Source: Sphingomonas taxi
Lineage (GTDB): Bacteria > Pseudomonadota > Alphaproteobacteria > Sphingomonadales > Sphingomonadaceae
Length of the DNA: 64,000 nucleotides
Assembly: GCA_003243195.1 (NCBI GenBank)
Contig: QFQI01000003.1
Coordinates: 194,074-258,073 of the forward strand
Direction: 5' to 3'
The notes below the pieces were generated by a model. The model made no database searches. It saw only the letters and a list, made by a program, of their open reading frames with translations, and was not told the DNA's origin. Below, in pieces: positions 42,679 to 52,628 of the stretch (its first letter is position 1; the number at the start of each line of letters is the position of its first letter). The position numbers and the translations under genes are program-made.

Positions 42679-44481
42679 ATGGCCCAGACCATGTCCGCCG
42701 AGCGTACACGCTCGCCCGTCCCCCACCACGCGCATGTGCTGCGCGCCATCGCGCTGCTGCGGCCCGAGCGGCTGAAGGCCGGTTCGCTGCTGGCCGCGGG
42801 CGCGCTGGTCGCCTTGTTGCAGGTCGCCGAGCCGCTGCTGTTCGGCAAGGCCGTCAACGGGCTCACCACCGGCGCGAACCCGATGCATTACGTCGCGATG
42901 TGGTGCGCGATCAGCCTCACCGTGTTCGGCGCGGGCGTGGTGATCGCGCTGCTCGCGGATCGCATGACGCACCGCCGCCGGCTGGCCGCGATGGCCGATT
43001 ACGTCGAGCATCTGCTCGCCCTGCCGCCGGCGTTCCATACGCAGGCGCGCTCGGGACGCCTGATGCGGATCATGATCTCCGGCTGCGACGCGCTGTTCAA
43101 CCTGTGGCTGCCGCTGCTGCGCGACCAGATCACCAACATCGCGATCCTGGCCGTGCTGCTGCCGGTCGCGCTGCTCACCAACTGGCGGCTGGCGATGGTG
43201 CTGGTCGCGCTGATGGTCATCTATTCGACGGTCAACCTCGTCGTCATGCGCCACACCGCCACCGGCCAGGCGCGCGTCGAGGATCGCTTCACCGACATTT
43301 CCGGCAATCTGGGCGACCTGTTCGGCAACGTCACAGTCTTGCAGAGCTTCCTTGCGGTGCCCGGCGAACTGGGCAACGTCCGCCGCTCGCTCCACGACCT
43401 GCTTCACGCGCAATATCCCGTGCTCAACTGGTGGGCGGTGTCCGCGGTGCTGACGCGCGGCGCGTCGTCGATCGCGATCGTCTCCGTGTTCGGCTTCGGC
43501 GCGGCGCTGATCGGGCGCGGACAGGCGACGATCGGCGACGTGGTGTCGTTCGTCGGCTTCGCCACGCTGATGATCGCGCGGCTGGAAACGGTGACCGGCT
43601 TCATCGTCAACGTCGCGCAGCGGCTTCCCGCGCTGCGCCAGTTCTTCGACGTGCTCGACCAGCAGAGCCATATCGGCGAGGCGACCGACGCGACGCCCCT
43701 GCAGGTCGCGCAGGGCCGCGTCACCTTCGATCGGGTATCGTTCCGCTACCCGACCGGATCGGGCGCGGTGCACGACCTGAGCTTCGAGGTCGCGCCCGGC
43801 GAGACGGTGGCGATCGTCGGCGCGACCGGATCGGGCAAGTCCACCGCGCTCGGCCTGTTCCAGCGCGCCTGGGACCCGGAGAAGGGCCGCATCCTGGTCG
43901 ACGGGCAGGACATCCGCGACGTGACGCTCGCCTCGCTGCGCGCCGCAACCGGCGTGGTCTTCCAGGAGGCCGGGCTGTTCAACCGCTCGATCGCGGAGAA
44001 TATCGCGATGGGCAATCCCGACGCCACCATGGAGCAGATCGAGGATGCGGCGCGGATCGCCGGCGCGTATGACTTCATCATGCGCAAGCCCGACGGCTTC
44101 GCCACGCCGGTCGGCGATCGCGGCGCCGGCCTGTCGGGTGGCGAGCGGCAGCGGATCGCGATCGCGCGCGCGCTGCTGAAGAACGCGCCGATCCTGCTGC
44201 TGGACGAGGCGACCAGCGCGCTGGACGTCGCGACCGAGGCACGATTGCAGGAGAGCCTGGAACGGCTGCGCCACGGCCGCACCACCTTCGTGATCGCGCA
44301 CCGCCTGTCGACCGTGCGCGCCGCCGACCGGATCGTGGTGCTCGATCAGGGCCGCATCGTCGAGCAGGGCGGGTTCGACGAACTGCTGGCGGCGGGCGGC
44401 GCCTTCGCGCGGCTGGCGGCGGACGGCGGGCTGACCACGCCGGCGGCGAACGACGATGCCGGGGAACAGGCGGCGGCGTGA
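42679..44481 (+). CDS. Glucan ABC exporter, ATP-binding/permease (NdvA/ChvA-like)
   Basis: This 600-residue half-size ABC exporter has six transmembrane helices (about residues 40-310) and an ATPase domain with Walker A GATGSGKST, LSGGERQRIAIARALL, ILLLDEATSALD and the switch FVIAHRLSTV. The N-terminal arrangement (HVLRAIALLRPER) and the ENIAMGNPDATMEQIE, MRKPDGFATPVGDRGAGLSGG segments closely resemble NdvA/ChvA, which exports cyclic beta-1,2-glucan in rhizobia and Agrobacterium (588 aa). The substrate in sphingomonads is not known. ATG 42625 is an alternative start. Confidence 0.88.
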   Translation: MAQTMSAERTRSPVPHHAHVLRAIALLRPERLKAGSLLAAGALVALLQVAEPLLFGKAVNGLTTGANPMHYVAMWCAISLTVFGAGVVIALLADRMTHRRRLAAMADYVEHLLALPPAFHTQARSGRLMRIMISGCDALFNLWLPLLRDQITNIAILAVLLPVALLTNWRLAMVLVALMVIYSTVNLVVMRHTATGQARVEDRFTDISGNLGDLFGNVTVLQSFLAVPGELGNVRRSLHDLLHAQYPVLNWWAVSAVLTRGASSIAIVSVFGFGAALIGRGQATIGDVVSFVGFATLMIARLETVTGFIVNVAQRLPALRQFFDVLDQQSHIGEATDATPLQVAQGRVTFDRVSFRYPTGSGAVHDLSFEVAPGETVAIVGATGSGKSTALGLFQRAWDPEKGRILVDGQDIRDVTLASLRAATGVVFQEAGLFNRSIAENIAMGNPDATMEQIEDAARIAGAYDFIMRKPDGFATPVGDRGAGLSGGERQRIAIARALLKNAPILLLDEATSALDVATEARLQESLERLRHGRTTFVIAHRLSTVRAADRIVVLDQGRIVEQGGFDELLAAGGAFARLAADGGLTTPAANDDAGEQAAA

Positions 44482-44518
44482 TGCTTCAAACCGCGCGCCG
44501 CCCGGTCGAGGGCGCGCC

Positions 44519-44720
44519 GTGGCCAGCGTCGACATCCGCGATCCCGGCAAGCGCTGCGGCGCGATCGCCGTCCTGCATCCCACCAGCGTGCGGGTCGCCG
44601 ATGGCGGGTTCGTGGCGGTCGTCGGCCCGTCGGGCTGCGGCAAGCCGACGCTGCCGCGGGTGATCGCGGGGCTAGCGGAAGCGAGCGGCGGCAGCGTGGC
44701 GATCGGCGGCGGGCGACGAT
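44519..44720 (+). pseudogene. Remnant of a UgpC/MalK-type sugar ABC ATPase
   Basis: From a GTG at 44519 about 65 codons match the N-terminus of UgpC/MalK-class ATPases: ASVDIRDPGKRCGAIAVLHP (compare the usual pattern of a VxLRxVxKxYG strand), then FVAVVGPSGCGKPTL, then RVIAGLAEASGGSVAIGG. The Walker A serine after GCGK is replaced by Pro (GCGKPT). After about 44720 similarity ends and the frame is no longer protein-like; there is no Q-loop, signature or Walker B. It is a decayed N-terminal fragment lying between two intact ABC transporter genes. Confidence 0.7.
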
Positions 44721-44847
44721 CCGGTCGACCAGCCGGTCTCCCCGCCCGGCCGCTTCTTCTACGCCGGCGCGGGTGCGGTGCGCGGGACGATAGCGATTGC
44801 GCATCGCCGCCACGCCGCTACGCTGCGCGGCGAAGAGGGATTCTGGC

Positions 44848-45774
44848 GTGGCATCGAGCGGATATGCCGTCACCGCGGACGGCTTGATGAAGCGCTATGG
44901 CGAGCGGCGCGTGGTCGACGGCGTCGATCTGGCGGTGCCGGCGGGCACGATCTACGGGGTGCTGGGGCCGAACGGCGCGGGCAAGACCACCACGCTGCGC
45001 ATGCTGCTGGGGATCATCGAGCCGGACGCGGGCGCGCGCACCCTGCTGGGCGAGGATCATCCGCGCAACGCCGGCGACCGCGTTGGCTACCTGCCCGAGG
45101 AACGCGGGCTGTACCCGTCGATGAAGGCGCGCGAGGCGATCGCGTTCATGGGCGCGCTGCGCGGGCTGGAGTGGAAGACCGGGCGCGCGCGTGCCACGGA
45201 GATGCTGGAGGCCGCCGGGCTGGGCCACGCCGCGGACGAGAAGATCCGCAAGCTGTCCAAGGGCATGGCGCAGCTCGTCCAGTTGCTGGGCGCGGTGGTG
45301 CACCGCCCCGACCTGCTGGTGCTGGACGAGCCGTTCTCCGGCCTCGATCCCGTCAACCAGGATCGGCTGGAGGCGCTGATCCTCGCCGAGCGCGATCGCG
45401 GCGCGACGATCCTGTTCTCCACCCATGTCATGCAGCACGCGCAGCGGCTGTGCGACCGGCTGGCGGTGATCGCGGGCGGGCGGCGACGTTTCGAAGGCAC
45501 CGTCGACGAAGCGCGCGCCCTGCTGCCGCAACAGGTGCATTATGTGCCACATCGCGCCGACGCCCGGCTGCCCGACATGCTGCCCCCGGGCGCGCGCCGC
45601 GACGGGGAGGCATGGCGGTTCGAACTGCCCGAGGAAGGGATCGAGGGATTGCTGACGCGGCTGATCGAGGCGGGGTACGGCATCTCCGGTCTGTCGATCG
45701 AGCGGCCGGGACTGCACGACGCCTTTGTGCGCATCGTCGGGCGCGACGCCGCCGGCGCGGAGCCGCGCGCATGA
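44848..45774 (+). CDS. ABC exporter ATP-binding protein (NatA-like)
   Basis: This 308-residue ATPase has Walker A GPNGAGKTTTLRM, the Q-loop and YLPEERGLYPSMKARE segment characteristic of NatA/YhaQ-like proteins, degenerate signature LSKGMAQLVQLL, Walker B DLLVLDEPFSGLDP and switch FSTHVMQHAQRL, followed by a C-terminal regulatory domain. GTG 44848 has AGAGGGA nine bases upstream. It overlaps the permease gene by 4 bases (ATGA), so a NatAB-type exporter is likely. The substrate could be Na+ or a toxic compound. Confidence 0.9.
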   Translation: MASSGYAVTADGLMKRYGERRVVDGVDLAVPAGTIYGVLGPNGAGKTTTLRMLLGIIEPDAGARTLLGEDHPRNAGDRVGYLPEERGLYPSMKAREAIAFMGALRGLEWKTGRARATEMLEAAGLGHAADEKIRKLSKGMAQLVQLLGAVVHRPDLLVLDEPFSGLDPVNQDRLEALILAERDRGATILFSTHVMQHAQRLCDRLAVIAGGRRRFEGTVDEARALLPQQVHYVPHRADARLPDMLPPGARRDGEAWRFELPEEGIEGLLTRLIEAGYGISGLSIERPGLHDAFVRIVGRDAAGAEPRA

Positions 45775-47009
45775 CCCCGCTGCGCCGCCACCTGCGCCAG
45801 ACGCTGACGATCGCGCGGCGTGATTTCGTCGCCACGGTCTTCACCCCGATCTTCCTGCTGTTCCTGTTCGCGCCGGTCATCATGGCGTCGTTCGGCGCGA
45901 TCGGCGGCCTGGGCGCGGCGACCGCATCGCAGGGATCGGCGGACAAGGCGCGGCTGGTGCTGCTGCTCGCGCCGGCGGAGGCGGGGGCCGTGCGCGCGGC
46001 CGATGCGCAACTGCGGCCGCTGTTCACGGGCGAGGTGCGCCCGCCTGCGCTCGACGTCCGCGCGCCGCGCGGCGACGTGGCCGCGCAGGCGCGCGCGGCG
46101 CTGGGCGACGATGCGGTGGACGTGGCGGCGGTGCTGCGCGGGCCGCTCGACCACCCCGCGATCGTCTATGCCGCCGGCAACCGCGACGACGCGCGTTACC
46201 TGCAGGCGATCGCGCGACAGGCGGCGCTCGCCCGGACGGCGACCGCGCCCGCCGAGGCGACGGTCGAGCGCATCGTCACCACCGCGCCGACGCTGGGCGG
46301 GCGCAAGGCGTCTGCGTTCTTCGCGGTGTTCGGCATCTTCGTCCTCACCCTGTTCCTGTCGGGGCAGGTCGCCGGCACGATGGCGGAGGAGCGCAACAAC
46401 AAGGTGATCGAGATCCTGGCCGCCGCGGTGCCGCTGGAAAGCGTGTTCCTGGGCAAGTTGCTCGGCATGTTCGGCGTGGCGGTGCTGTTCGTCGCCTTCT
46501 GGGGCGTGGTGGTCACGCAGGTCGGCACGCTGCTGCCGCACGACATCGCGCTCGCGCTGCCGCAAGTCGCGCCCGCCGTCGGCGCGGGCTGGTTCGCGCT
46601 GCTGTTCGCCGCCTATTTCACCAGCGCCTATCTGCTGCTCGGCTCGGTATTTCTGGGCATCGGCGCGCAGGCGTCGACGATGCGCGAGGTGCAGATGCTG
46701 TCGCTGCCGATCACCATCGTGCAGGTGGCGATGTTCGGGCTCGCCTCCGCGGCGGTGTCCCACCCCGGATCGTGGGTGGCGATCACCGCGGAGGTGTTCC
46801 CGCTGTCCTCGCCATTCGCGATGGCGGGACGCGCGGCGGGGTCGGCCAACCTGTGGCCGCATCTCGCGGCGCTGGCGTGGCAGGCGCTGTGGGTGGCGAT
46901 CTTCATCACCACCGGCGCGCGGCTGTTCCGGCGCGGCGTGCTGCAATCGGGCAGCGCACGGCCGGCGTGGCGCCGGTGGTTCGTGCAGCGCGCGACGCGC
47001 GGCATCTAG
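45771..47009 (+). CDS. ABC-2 type permease (NatB-like)
   Basis: This 412-residue permease has one N-terminal transmembrane helix (FTPIFLLFLFAPVIMASF). A large extracytoplasmic domain of about 170 residues follows, then a cluster of five hydrophobic helices (FFAVFGIFVLTLFLSGQVAGTM onward). The EERNNKVIEILAAAVP motif right after the second helix is diagnostic of NatB/YhaP-type ABC-2 permeases. It pairs with the preceding ATPase, whose stop it overlaps. Confidence 0.92.
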   Translation: MTPLRRHLRQTLTIARRDFVATVFTPIFLLFLFAPVIMASFGAIGGLGAATASQGSADKARLVLLLAPAEAGAVRAADAQLRPLFTGEVRPPALDVRAPRGDVAAQARAALGDDAVDVAAVLRGPLDHPAIVYAAGNRDDARYLQAIARQAALARTATAPAEATVERIVTTAPTLGGRKASAFFAVFGIFVLTLFLSGQVAGTMAEERNNKVIEILAAAVPLESVFLGKLLGMFGVAVLFVAFWGVVVTQVGTLLPHDIALALPQVAPAVGAGWFALLFAAYFTSAYLLLGSVFLGIGAQASTMREVQMLSLPITIVQVAMFGLASAAVSHPGSWVAITAEVFPLSSPFAMAGRAAGSANLWPHLAALAWQALWVAIFITTGARLFRRGVLQSGSARPAWRRWFVQRATRGI

Positions 47010-47184
47010 GGCGGCGCTCCGGCAGCCGCGCTGTCGCTTTTTTGCAACGGCCTGGCAAAGTGTTGCAGTGCAGCGCCAATCGACTCGGAAGTGTCACGCA
47101 ACCGACATATTACAGGCTCATCGGCGCGCCCGACGACGAAGCCGTCGCGGAACGCGTCTTCGGGGCAAAAGGGACAAATCTTCG

Positions 47185-50100
47185 ATGCGAAACAACCTTT
47201 TCGTGGGTGTGGCCGCCGTTGCGCTGGTCATGCCGGCCGCCGCCATGGCGCAGGAAACCACCTCCACGATCCGCGGCAGCGTGACGGCGAACGGCGCGCC
47301 GGTCGGGGGGGCGACCGTTGAAGTCCTGAACGTCCCGTCGGGCACGCGTTCGACGCTGACGACCGACGCCGGCGGCAACTTCACCGCGACCGGCCTGCGT
47401 CCCGGCGGCCCCTACTCGGTGACGGTGCGGGCGGACGGTTTCGCCGAATCCACGATCACCGATGTCAACACCGTGGTGGCCCAGACCTTCAACCTGCCGG
47501 TCGAACTGGCGGCCGAGGGCACCGACATCGTCGTGACCGCCTCCTCGATCGCCAGCGCACGCACGGTCAGCCAGGGACCGGCGACGATCCTGACCGCCGC
47601 GAAGATCGGCACGATCGCCTCGGTCAACCGCGACATCCGCGACCTGATGCGCCGCGACCCGCTCGCCCGTCTCGACGACACGCCCAGCGGTGGCCGCGCG
47701 GTGAGCTTCGCCGGCCAGAACGCGCGCTTCAACCGCTTCACGGTCGACGGTGTGCCGATCACCGACAATTTCGGGCTGAACCCCGACGGCCTGCCCAGCC
47801 GCCGCTCACCGATCCCGCTCGACGCGATCGGCCAGTTCCAGACCAAGGTCGCGCCGTATGACGTGCGCGAGGGCAATTTCCAGGGCGGCGTCGTGAACGT
47901 CATCCTGAAGTCGGGCACCAACGAATTCCACGGCACCGGCTTCTATTCCTATTCGGCCGATGAACTGGCCGGCACCAAGACCAAGGCCGGTCCCGGCGTG
48001 CCGACCGGCGAGGTCGTGCTGCCGAACTACAAGTACGAGAACTACGGCGCCGAGCTGTCCGGGCCGATCATCAAGGACAAGCTGTTCTTCATGGTCGCCG
48101 GCGAGCGGCTGCGTGCGCCGCGCCCGATCGCGGAAGGCCCGACCGACAACAATGCCGGTGCGGCCGTCCCGGGGCTGAGCCAGGAGACGGTGAACCGGAT
48201 CTCCCAGATCGCGCAGAGCCGCTACGGCTATGACACGGGCGGTGTCGTCAAGAGCAACCAGGACAAGGACGACCGCCTGGTCGCGCGCCTGGACGCCAAC
48301 CTGTCCGACACGCAGCGGCTGGCGGCGACCTACAGCTATGCCGAGGATTCGCTGGTTATCATCAACAACACCAGCGTAAGCCCGTCGAGCCCGCAACTGG
48401 GCCTGGCGTCGAACGCCTATCTGTCGGGCAACAAGCTGCACACCGGCGTTCTGCAGTTGAACTCGCAATGGTCGGACGACTTCTCGACCGAGGCGCGGGG
48501 CTTCTACAAGAAATATACCCGCATCCAGGATCCGTTGATGGGTCGCGGCTTCGCGGAATTCCGCGTCTGCGCCGCGGAGACGTCGGATCGCGGCAATCCG
48601 GGTTCCGCCGGCGCGTCCGCATCGGTCACCTGCGCGCCCAACACGCCGCAGGTCGCATTCGGCCCCGACGTGTCGCGCCAGTTCAATGCGCTGACCACCG
48701 AAACCTGGGGCGGGACGCTGCAGGCACGCCTGACGCGCAACAACCACGACCTGCGCATCTTCACCGACATCTCGCATGTCGACGTGTTCAACGCGTTCCT
48801 CAGCAACTCGAATCCGCGTGGCGGCACCACCGGCACCTATTATTTCGACTCGATCGCCGACTTCCAGGCCGGCAACGCCCAGCGGTTCGGCTACACCAAT
48901 TCGGTGACGCTGAATCCGGACGAGGCCGCGGCGAAGTTCAACTACTGGCAATATGCGTTCGGCATCCAGGACACCTGGAGCATCACCCCGACGCTCAACT
49001 TCGCCTATGGTATGCGGTACGACCTGTACGGCAGCCACAGCCGGCCGAGCGCGAACAACGCCTTCCTGAACCGCTACGGCTTCACCAATCAGGAATTCCT
49101 GTCGGGTCGCGGCCTGTTCCAGCCGCGCTTCGGGTTCGACTGGAAGCCGAGCAGCGTGGTCAGCCTGCGCGGCGGCATCGGCATCTTCGGCGGCGGTGCG
49201 CCGGACGTCTATACCTCGAACAGCTTCTCGAACACGGGCATCCTGTCGAACACGATCGACATCCGCCAGATCAACAACGGCACCTATGTCGGGAACAGCG
49301 CCTTCCCGGCCGGCGTCAACCCCGCCGACATCATGACCAACGTCAATGGCGCGACGATCCCGGCCGCCGCCAACAACTATCTGGCGGCTGGCGTCTCGGC
49401 AGCGGCGACCAACGCGGTGGCGCGCGACTTCCGCCTGCCGTCGCAATATCGCGGCACGCTGTCGGTGGACTTCACGCCCGACGTGCTGGGCGGCGGCTGG
49501 ACGTTCGGCGGCGACTTCTTCTGGTCGAAGGTCCGTGACCAGGTGTTCTGGACCGACATCCGCTCGGTGCCCACCGCGCTGACCACGCCGGACGGTCGCG
49601 TCCGTTACACCTCGCTGACGACGTTCAACGACTCGCTGAACGACATCCTGCTGACCAACACCGGCAAGGGTCGCAGCTACGTGGCGGTGGCGCGCGTCAA
49701 CAAGGCGTTCGACTTCGGCCTGTTCGCCGGTGTCAGCTACACGTACCAGAACATCAAGGACCAGACGCCCGCGACGTCCTCCACGGCCGGCTCGAACTAC
49801 GCCAATGGCGCCTTCCTCGATGCCAACAGCGCGGCCTATGGCACGTCAAACGACGAAGTGCGGCACAACATCAAATATGACCTGACGTTCGACCACGCCT
49901 TCTTCGGCGACTACAAGTCCACCCTGTCGCTGTTCGGCGAAACCCGCATCGGTCGTCCGTACAGCTACACGATGCAGGACACGTCGAGCGGACGCAGCAC
50001 GATCTTCGGCACCACCGGGTCGACGTCGCGCTACCTGCTCTACGTGCCGACCGGCATCGACGACCCGCGCGTGTCCTATGACAATGCAACGGTGGCACAG

Positions 50101-50568
50101 ACGCTGAACGACTTCATCGAATCCTCGGGCCTTTCGAAGTATCGCGGCAAGATCGCGCCGCGCAACGCGTTCAACTCCAAGTGGTTCACGCGTATCGACC
50201 TGCACATCGCGCAGGAGATCCCGACATTCGTGGGCAATTCGCGTATCCAGATCTTCGCGGATATCGAGAATTTCACGAACTTCCTGAACAAGAACTGGGG
50301 GCAGATCCGCGAGTACCAGTTCCCGTACACGATCGCGGCGGCACGGGCGACCTGCCTGACCACGGCGCTGCCGACCGGTCAGGGCTTCGTTCCGGTGGGC
50401 ACCAGCGCCGCCAACAACCCCAACAATCTGCCGGCGGTCGGCGCCACCAGCACCAGCCAGGCGTGCGCGCAATATCGCTACAGCCTGCCGAATGCGACGC
50501 CGACGGACACGATCTACGCGCCGCAGTCGCTCTACACGATCCGCATCGGCGCGCGCTTCAGCTTCTGA
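47185..50568 (+). CDS. TonB-dependent receptor, Oar-like
   Basis: This 1127-residue outer-membrane receptor has a signal peptide (MRNNLFVGVAAVALVMPAAAMAQ), an N-terminal carboxypeptidase-regulatory-like Ig domain (about 26-105: TIRGSVTANGAPVGGATVEVLN), then a plug (about 120-280: SFAGQNARFNRFTVDGVPITDNFG, GGVVNVILKSGTNEFHG) and a 22-strand barrel ending in the C-terminal aromatic RIGARFSF. This layout is that of Oar/SusC-like receptors rather than classical siderophore receptors. The ligand may be an oligosaccharide, peptide or protein. The preceding 175 bp hold a T-run after the ABC operon but no clear regulatory site. Confidence 0.92.
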   Translation: MRNNLFVGVAAVALVMPAAAMAQETTSTIRGSVTANGAPVGGATVEVLNVPSGTRSTLTTDAGGNFTATGLRPGGPYSVTVRADGFAESTITDVNTVVAQTFNLPVELAAEGTDIVVTASSIASARTVSQGPATILTAAKIGTIASVNRDIRDLMRRDPLARLDDTPSGGRAVSFAGQNARFNRFTVDGVPITDNFGLNPDGLPSRRSPIPLDAIGQFQTKVAPYDVREGNFQGGVVNVILKSGTNEFHGTGFYSYSADELAGTKTKAGPGVPTGEVVLPNYKYENYGAELSGPIIKDKLFFMVAGERLRAPRPIAEGPTDNNAGAAVPGLSQETVNRISQIAQSRYGYDTGGVVKSNQDKDDRLVARLDANLSDTQRLAATYSYAEDSLVIINNTSVSPSSPQLGLASNAYLSGNKLHTGVLQLNSQWSDDFSTEARGFYKKYTRIQDPLMGRGFAEFRVCAAETSDRGNPGSAGASASVTCAPNTPQVAFGPDVSRQFNALTTETWGGTLQARLTRNNHDLRIFTDISHVDVFNAFLSNSNPRGGTTGTYYFDSIADFQAGNAQRFGYTNSVTLNPDEAAAKFNYWQYAFGIQDTWSITPTLNFAYGMRYDLYGSHSRPSANNAFLNRYGFTNQEFLSGRGLFQPRFGFDWKPSSVVSLRGGIGIFGGGAPDVYTSNSFSNTGILSNTIDIRQINNGTYVGNSAFPAGVNPADIMTNVNGATIPAAANNYLAAGVSAAATNAVARDFRLPSQYRGTLSVDFTPDVLGGGWTFGGDFFWSKVRDQVFWTDIRSVPTALTTPDGRVRYTSLTTFNDSLNDILLTNTGKGRSYVAVARVNKAFDFGLFAGVSYTYQNIKDQTPATSSTAGSNYANGAFLDANSAAYGTSNDEVRHNIKYDLTFDHAFFGDYKSTLSLFGETRIGRPYSYTMQDTSSGRSTIFGTTGSTSRYLLYVPTGIDDPRVSYDNATVAQTLNDFIESSGLSKYRGKIAPRNAFNSKWFTRIDLHIAQEIPTFVGNSRIQIFADIENFTNFLNKNWGQIREYQFPYTIAAARATCLTTALPTGQGFVPVGTSAANNPNNLPAVGATSTSQACAQYRYSLPNATPTDTIYAPQSLYTIRIGARFSF

Positions 50569-50592
50569 GGCGACGCCCCGCCGGCGCACATC

Positions 50593-50630
50593 GGGCTGCC
50601 GTCCCCAGCGGGACGGCGGCCCTTCCTTTT
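50593..50630 (+). terminator. Intrinsic terminator after the TonB-dependent receptor
   Basis: GGGCTGCCGTCCC (50593-50605) pairs with GGGACGGCGGCCC (50610-50622) with a single mismatch, followed by TTCCTTTT (50623-50630). It lies 25 bases after the stop and before the histidine kinase gene. Confidence 0.85.
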
Positions 50631-50664
50631 GCGCGTCGCGGGCGAGGCGTGTAGAGGACGCGGG

Positions 50665-51822
50665 ATGGCGACCTCCGCGACCCCCGCCCCTGCCGCTTCC
50701 ACCCTCACCGCATATGGCCAGGGCGCGGCGTCCGAGCCGCGACTGTTCGTCCGGCCGTTCTTCGAGAACAAGGCATCCGCCTTCTGGAAGCTGCAGGCGG
50801 TCGGGTGGACCGGCTATCTGGTGCTGCGCTCGGTATCGTCGCTCAGCAGCAACCCGTCGCTGCAGGTGATCGTCTCGGTGCTGATCGAGGCGATCATCGG
50901 CTATTGCATCACGCTGCTGCTCTCCACGCTCTACGGCTATTACCGCCAGTTGCCGCGCGTGACCGGCATCCTGCTGTCGATCTTCACGCTGGCGGCGGCG
51001 GCGTTCCTGTACGCGACGCTCTATGCCTTTTCGTTCAGCCTCATCATCCGGCTTGCGCCCGGCGTGGAGCTGTCGATCCTGCTCGCGGCGCTGTTCCTCA
51101 GCTTCACGGTGCTCGCCGGCTGGTCGGCGCTGTATTTCGGGATCAACTTCTACCTGATCCTGGAGGACCAGATCGACCAGATGGAGCATCTGGAGAACCA
51201 GGCCAGCTCCGCGCAACTGGCGATGCTGCGCTACCAGTTGAACCCGCATTTCCTGTTCAACACGCTCAACTCGATCTCGACGCTGGTGCTGCTGAAGCAG
51301 ACCGAGCGCGCCAACGCGATGCTGTCGCGCCTGTCGTCGTTCCTGCGCTACACGCTCGCCAACGAGCCGACCGCGCATGTCACGGTGGCGCAAGAGATGG
51401 AGACGCTGAAACTGTATCTGGAAATCGAGAAGATGCGGTTCGAGGACCGGCTGCGTCCGAGCTTCGAGGTCGACCCCGCCGCCGAAAAGGCGCGGCTGCC
51501 GTCGCTGCTGCTCCAGCCGCTGGTGGAAAACGCGATCAAATATGCGGTGACGCCGCAGGAGGATGGCGCGGAGATCTGCGTCACCGTGCGGCTCGTCGGT
51601 GACAGGGTGCTGCTCGGCGTATCCGACACCGGACCGGGTTTGATGCCGACCAAATCGCGTCCAAGCCTTTCCACCGGCGTCGGCATCGCCAATATCAGGG
51701 AGCGGCTGGCCCAGGCATACGGCCCGGACCACCGCTTCGATGTGCGGGCCATGCCGACGGGCGGGTTCGGGGTCGAGATCGAGATCCCGTACCAGCTCGA
51801 AGTACCCAATAGAGAGGTGTGA
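50665..51822 (+). CDS. LytS-family sensor histidine kinase
   Basis: This 385-residue membrane kinase has four hydrophobic segments (about residues 40-165), a short coiled coil (DQIDQMEHLENQASSAQLAML) and the His_kinase domain of the LytS/YehU class: phospho-acceptor His in LNPHFLFNTLNSIST, N-box LLQPLVENAIKYAV, G-boxes SDTGPGLM and STGVGIANIRERLAQAYG. No extracytoplasmic sensor domain is present, so it senses within the membrane or through a partner. Its stop shares one base with the LytTR regulator start (TGATG). Confidence 0.92.
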   Translation: MATSATPAPAASTLTAYGQGAASEPRLFVRPFFENKASAFWKLQAVGWTGYLVLRSVSSLSSNPSLQVIVSVLIEAIIGYCITLLLSTLYGYYRQLPRVTGILLSIFTLAAAAFLYATLYAFSFSLIIRLAPGVELSILLAALFLSFTVLAGWSALYFGINFYLILEDQIDQMEHLENQASSAQLAMLRYQLNPHFLFNTLNSISTLVLLKQTERANAMLSRLSSFLRYTLANEPTAHVTVAQEMETLKLYLEIEKMRFEDRLRPSFEVDPAAEKARLPSLLLQPLVENAIKYAVTPQEDGAEICVTVRLVGDRVLLGVSDTGPGLMPTKSRPSLSTGVGIANIRERLAQAYGPDHRFDVRAMPTGGFGVEIEIPYQLEVPNREV

Positions 51823-52628
51823 TGACCATTCGTACCATCCTCGTCGACGACGAGCCGCTCGCGATCCAGGGGCTCGAATTGCGCTTGCAGGCGCACGACG
51901 ACGTCGAGATCATCGCCAAGTGCCAGAACGGGCGCGAGGCGATCAGCGCGATCAAGACCCACAAGCCCGACCTCGTCTTCCTCGACATCCAGATGCCGGG
52001 GTTCGACGGCTTTTCGGTGGTGCAGGGGCTGATGGACGTCGAGCCGCCGCTGTTCGTGTTCGTAACGGCCTATTCCGACCATGCGATCCGCGCGTTCGAG
52101 GCACAGGCGACCGATTATCTGATGAAGCCGGTCGAGGAATCGCGGCTGGCCGACACGCTGGACCGCGTGCGCCAGCGCCTGTCGGAGCGCAGCAGCGCCG
52201 GCGAGGCGGAGAAACTGAAGGAGGCGCTGGCCGAGCACGCGCCGGAGGCGGCGGCCGAAATGGCCGATACCGGCGGCGGCGAGGCGGTGAACACCAGCCG
52301 CTTCGAGAAGATGATCAACATCAAGGATCAGGGGCAGATCTTCCGCGTCGACGTCGACACGATCGAGCGGATCGACGCCGCCGGCGACTATATGGTCATC
52401 TACACCGGCGACCGGAACCTGATCCTGCGCGAGACGATGAAGGATCTGGAAAAGCGGCTCGACCCGCGGCGGTTCCAGCGCATCCACCGGTCGACGATCG
52501 TCAATCTCGACCTCGTGAAGCAGGTGAAGCCGCACACCAACGGCGAATGCTTCCTGGTGCTCGATTCCGGCGCCAACGTGAAGGTGAGCCGCAGCTACCG
52601 CGACGTGGTGGCGCGCTTCGTCCATTGA
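51822..52628 (+). CDS. LytTR-family response regulator
   Basis: This 268-residue regulator has a receiver domain with phospho-acceptor Asp in LVFLDIQMPGFDGF (about residue 50) and the conserved KP loop YLMKPVEESRL. A linker with coiled-coil character follows, then a C-terminal LytTR DNA-binding domain (IKDQGQIFRVDVDTIERIDAAGDYMVIYT, RRFQRIHRSTIVNLDLVKQVKP, FLVLDSGANVKVSRSYRDVVARF). It forms a pair with the overlapping LytS kinase. A GTG at 51819 is an alternative start. It overlaps trhO by 4 bases. Confidence 0.92.
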   Translation: MTIRTILVDDEPLAIQGLELRLQAHDDVEIIAKCQNGREAISAIKTHKPDLVFLDIQMPGFDGFSVVQGLMDVEPPLFVFVTAYSDHAIRAFEAQATDYLMKPVEESRLADTLDRVRQRLSERSSAGEAEKLKEALAEHAPEAAAEMADTGGGEAVNTSRFEKMINIKDQGQIFRVDVDTIERIDAAGDYMVIYTGDRNLILRETMKDLEKRLDPRRFQRIHRSTIVNLDLVKQVKPHTNGECFLVLDSGANVKVSRSYRDVVARFVH

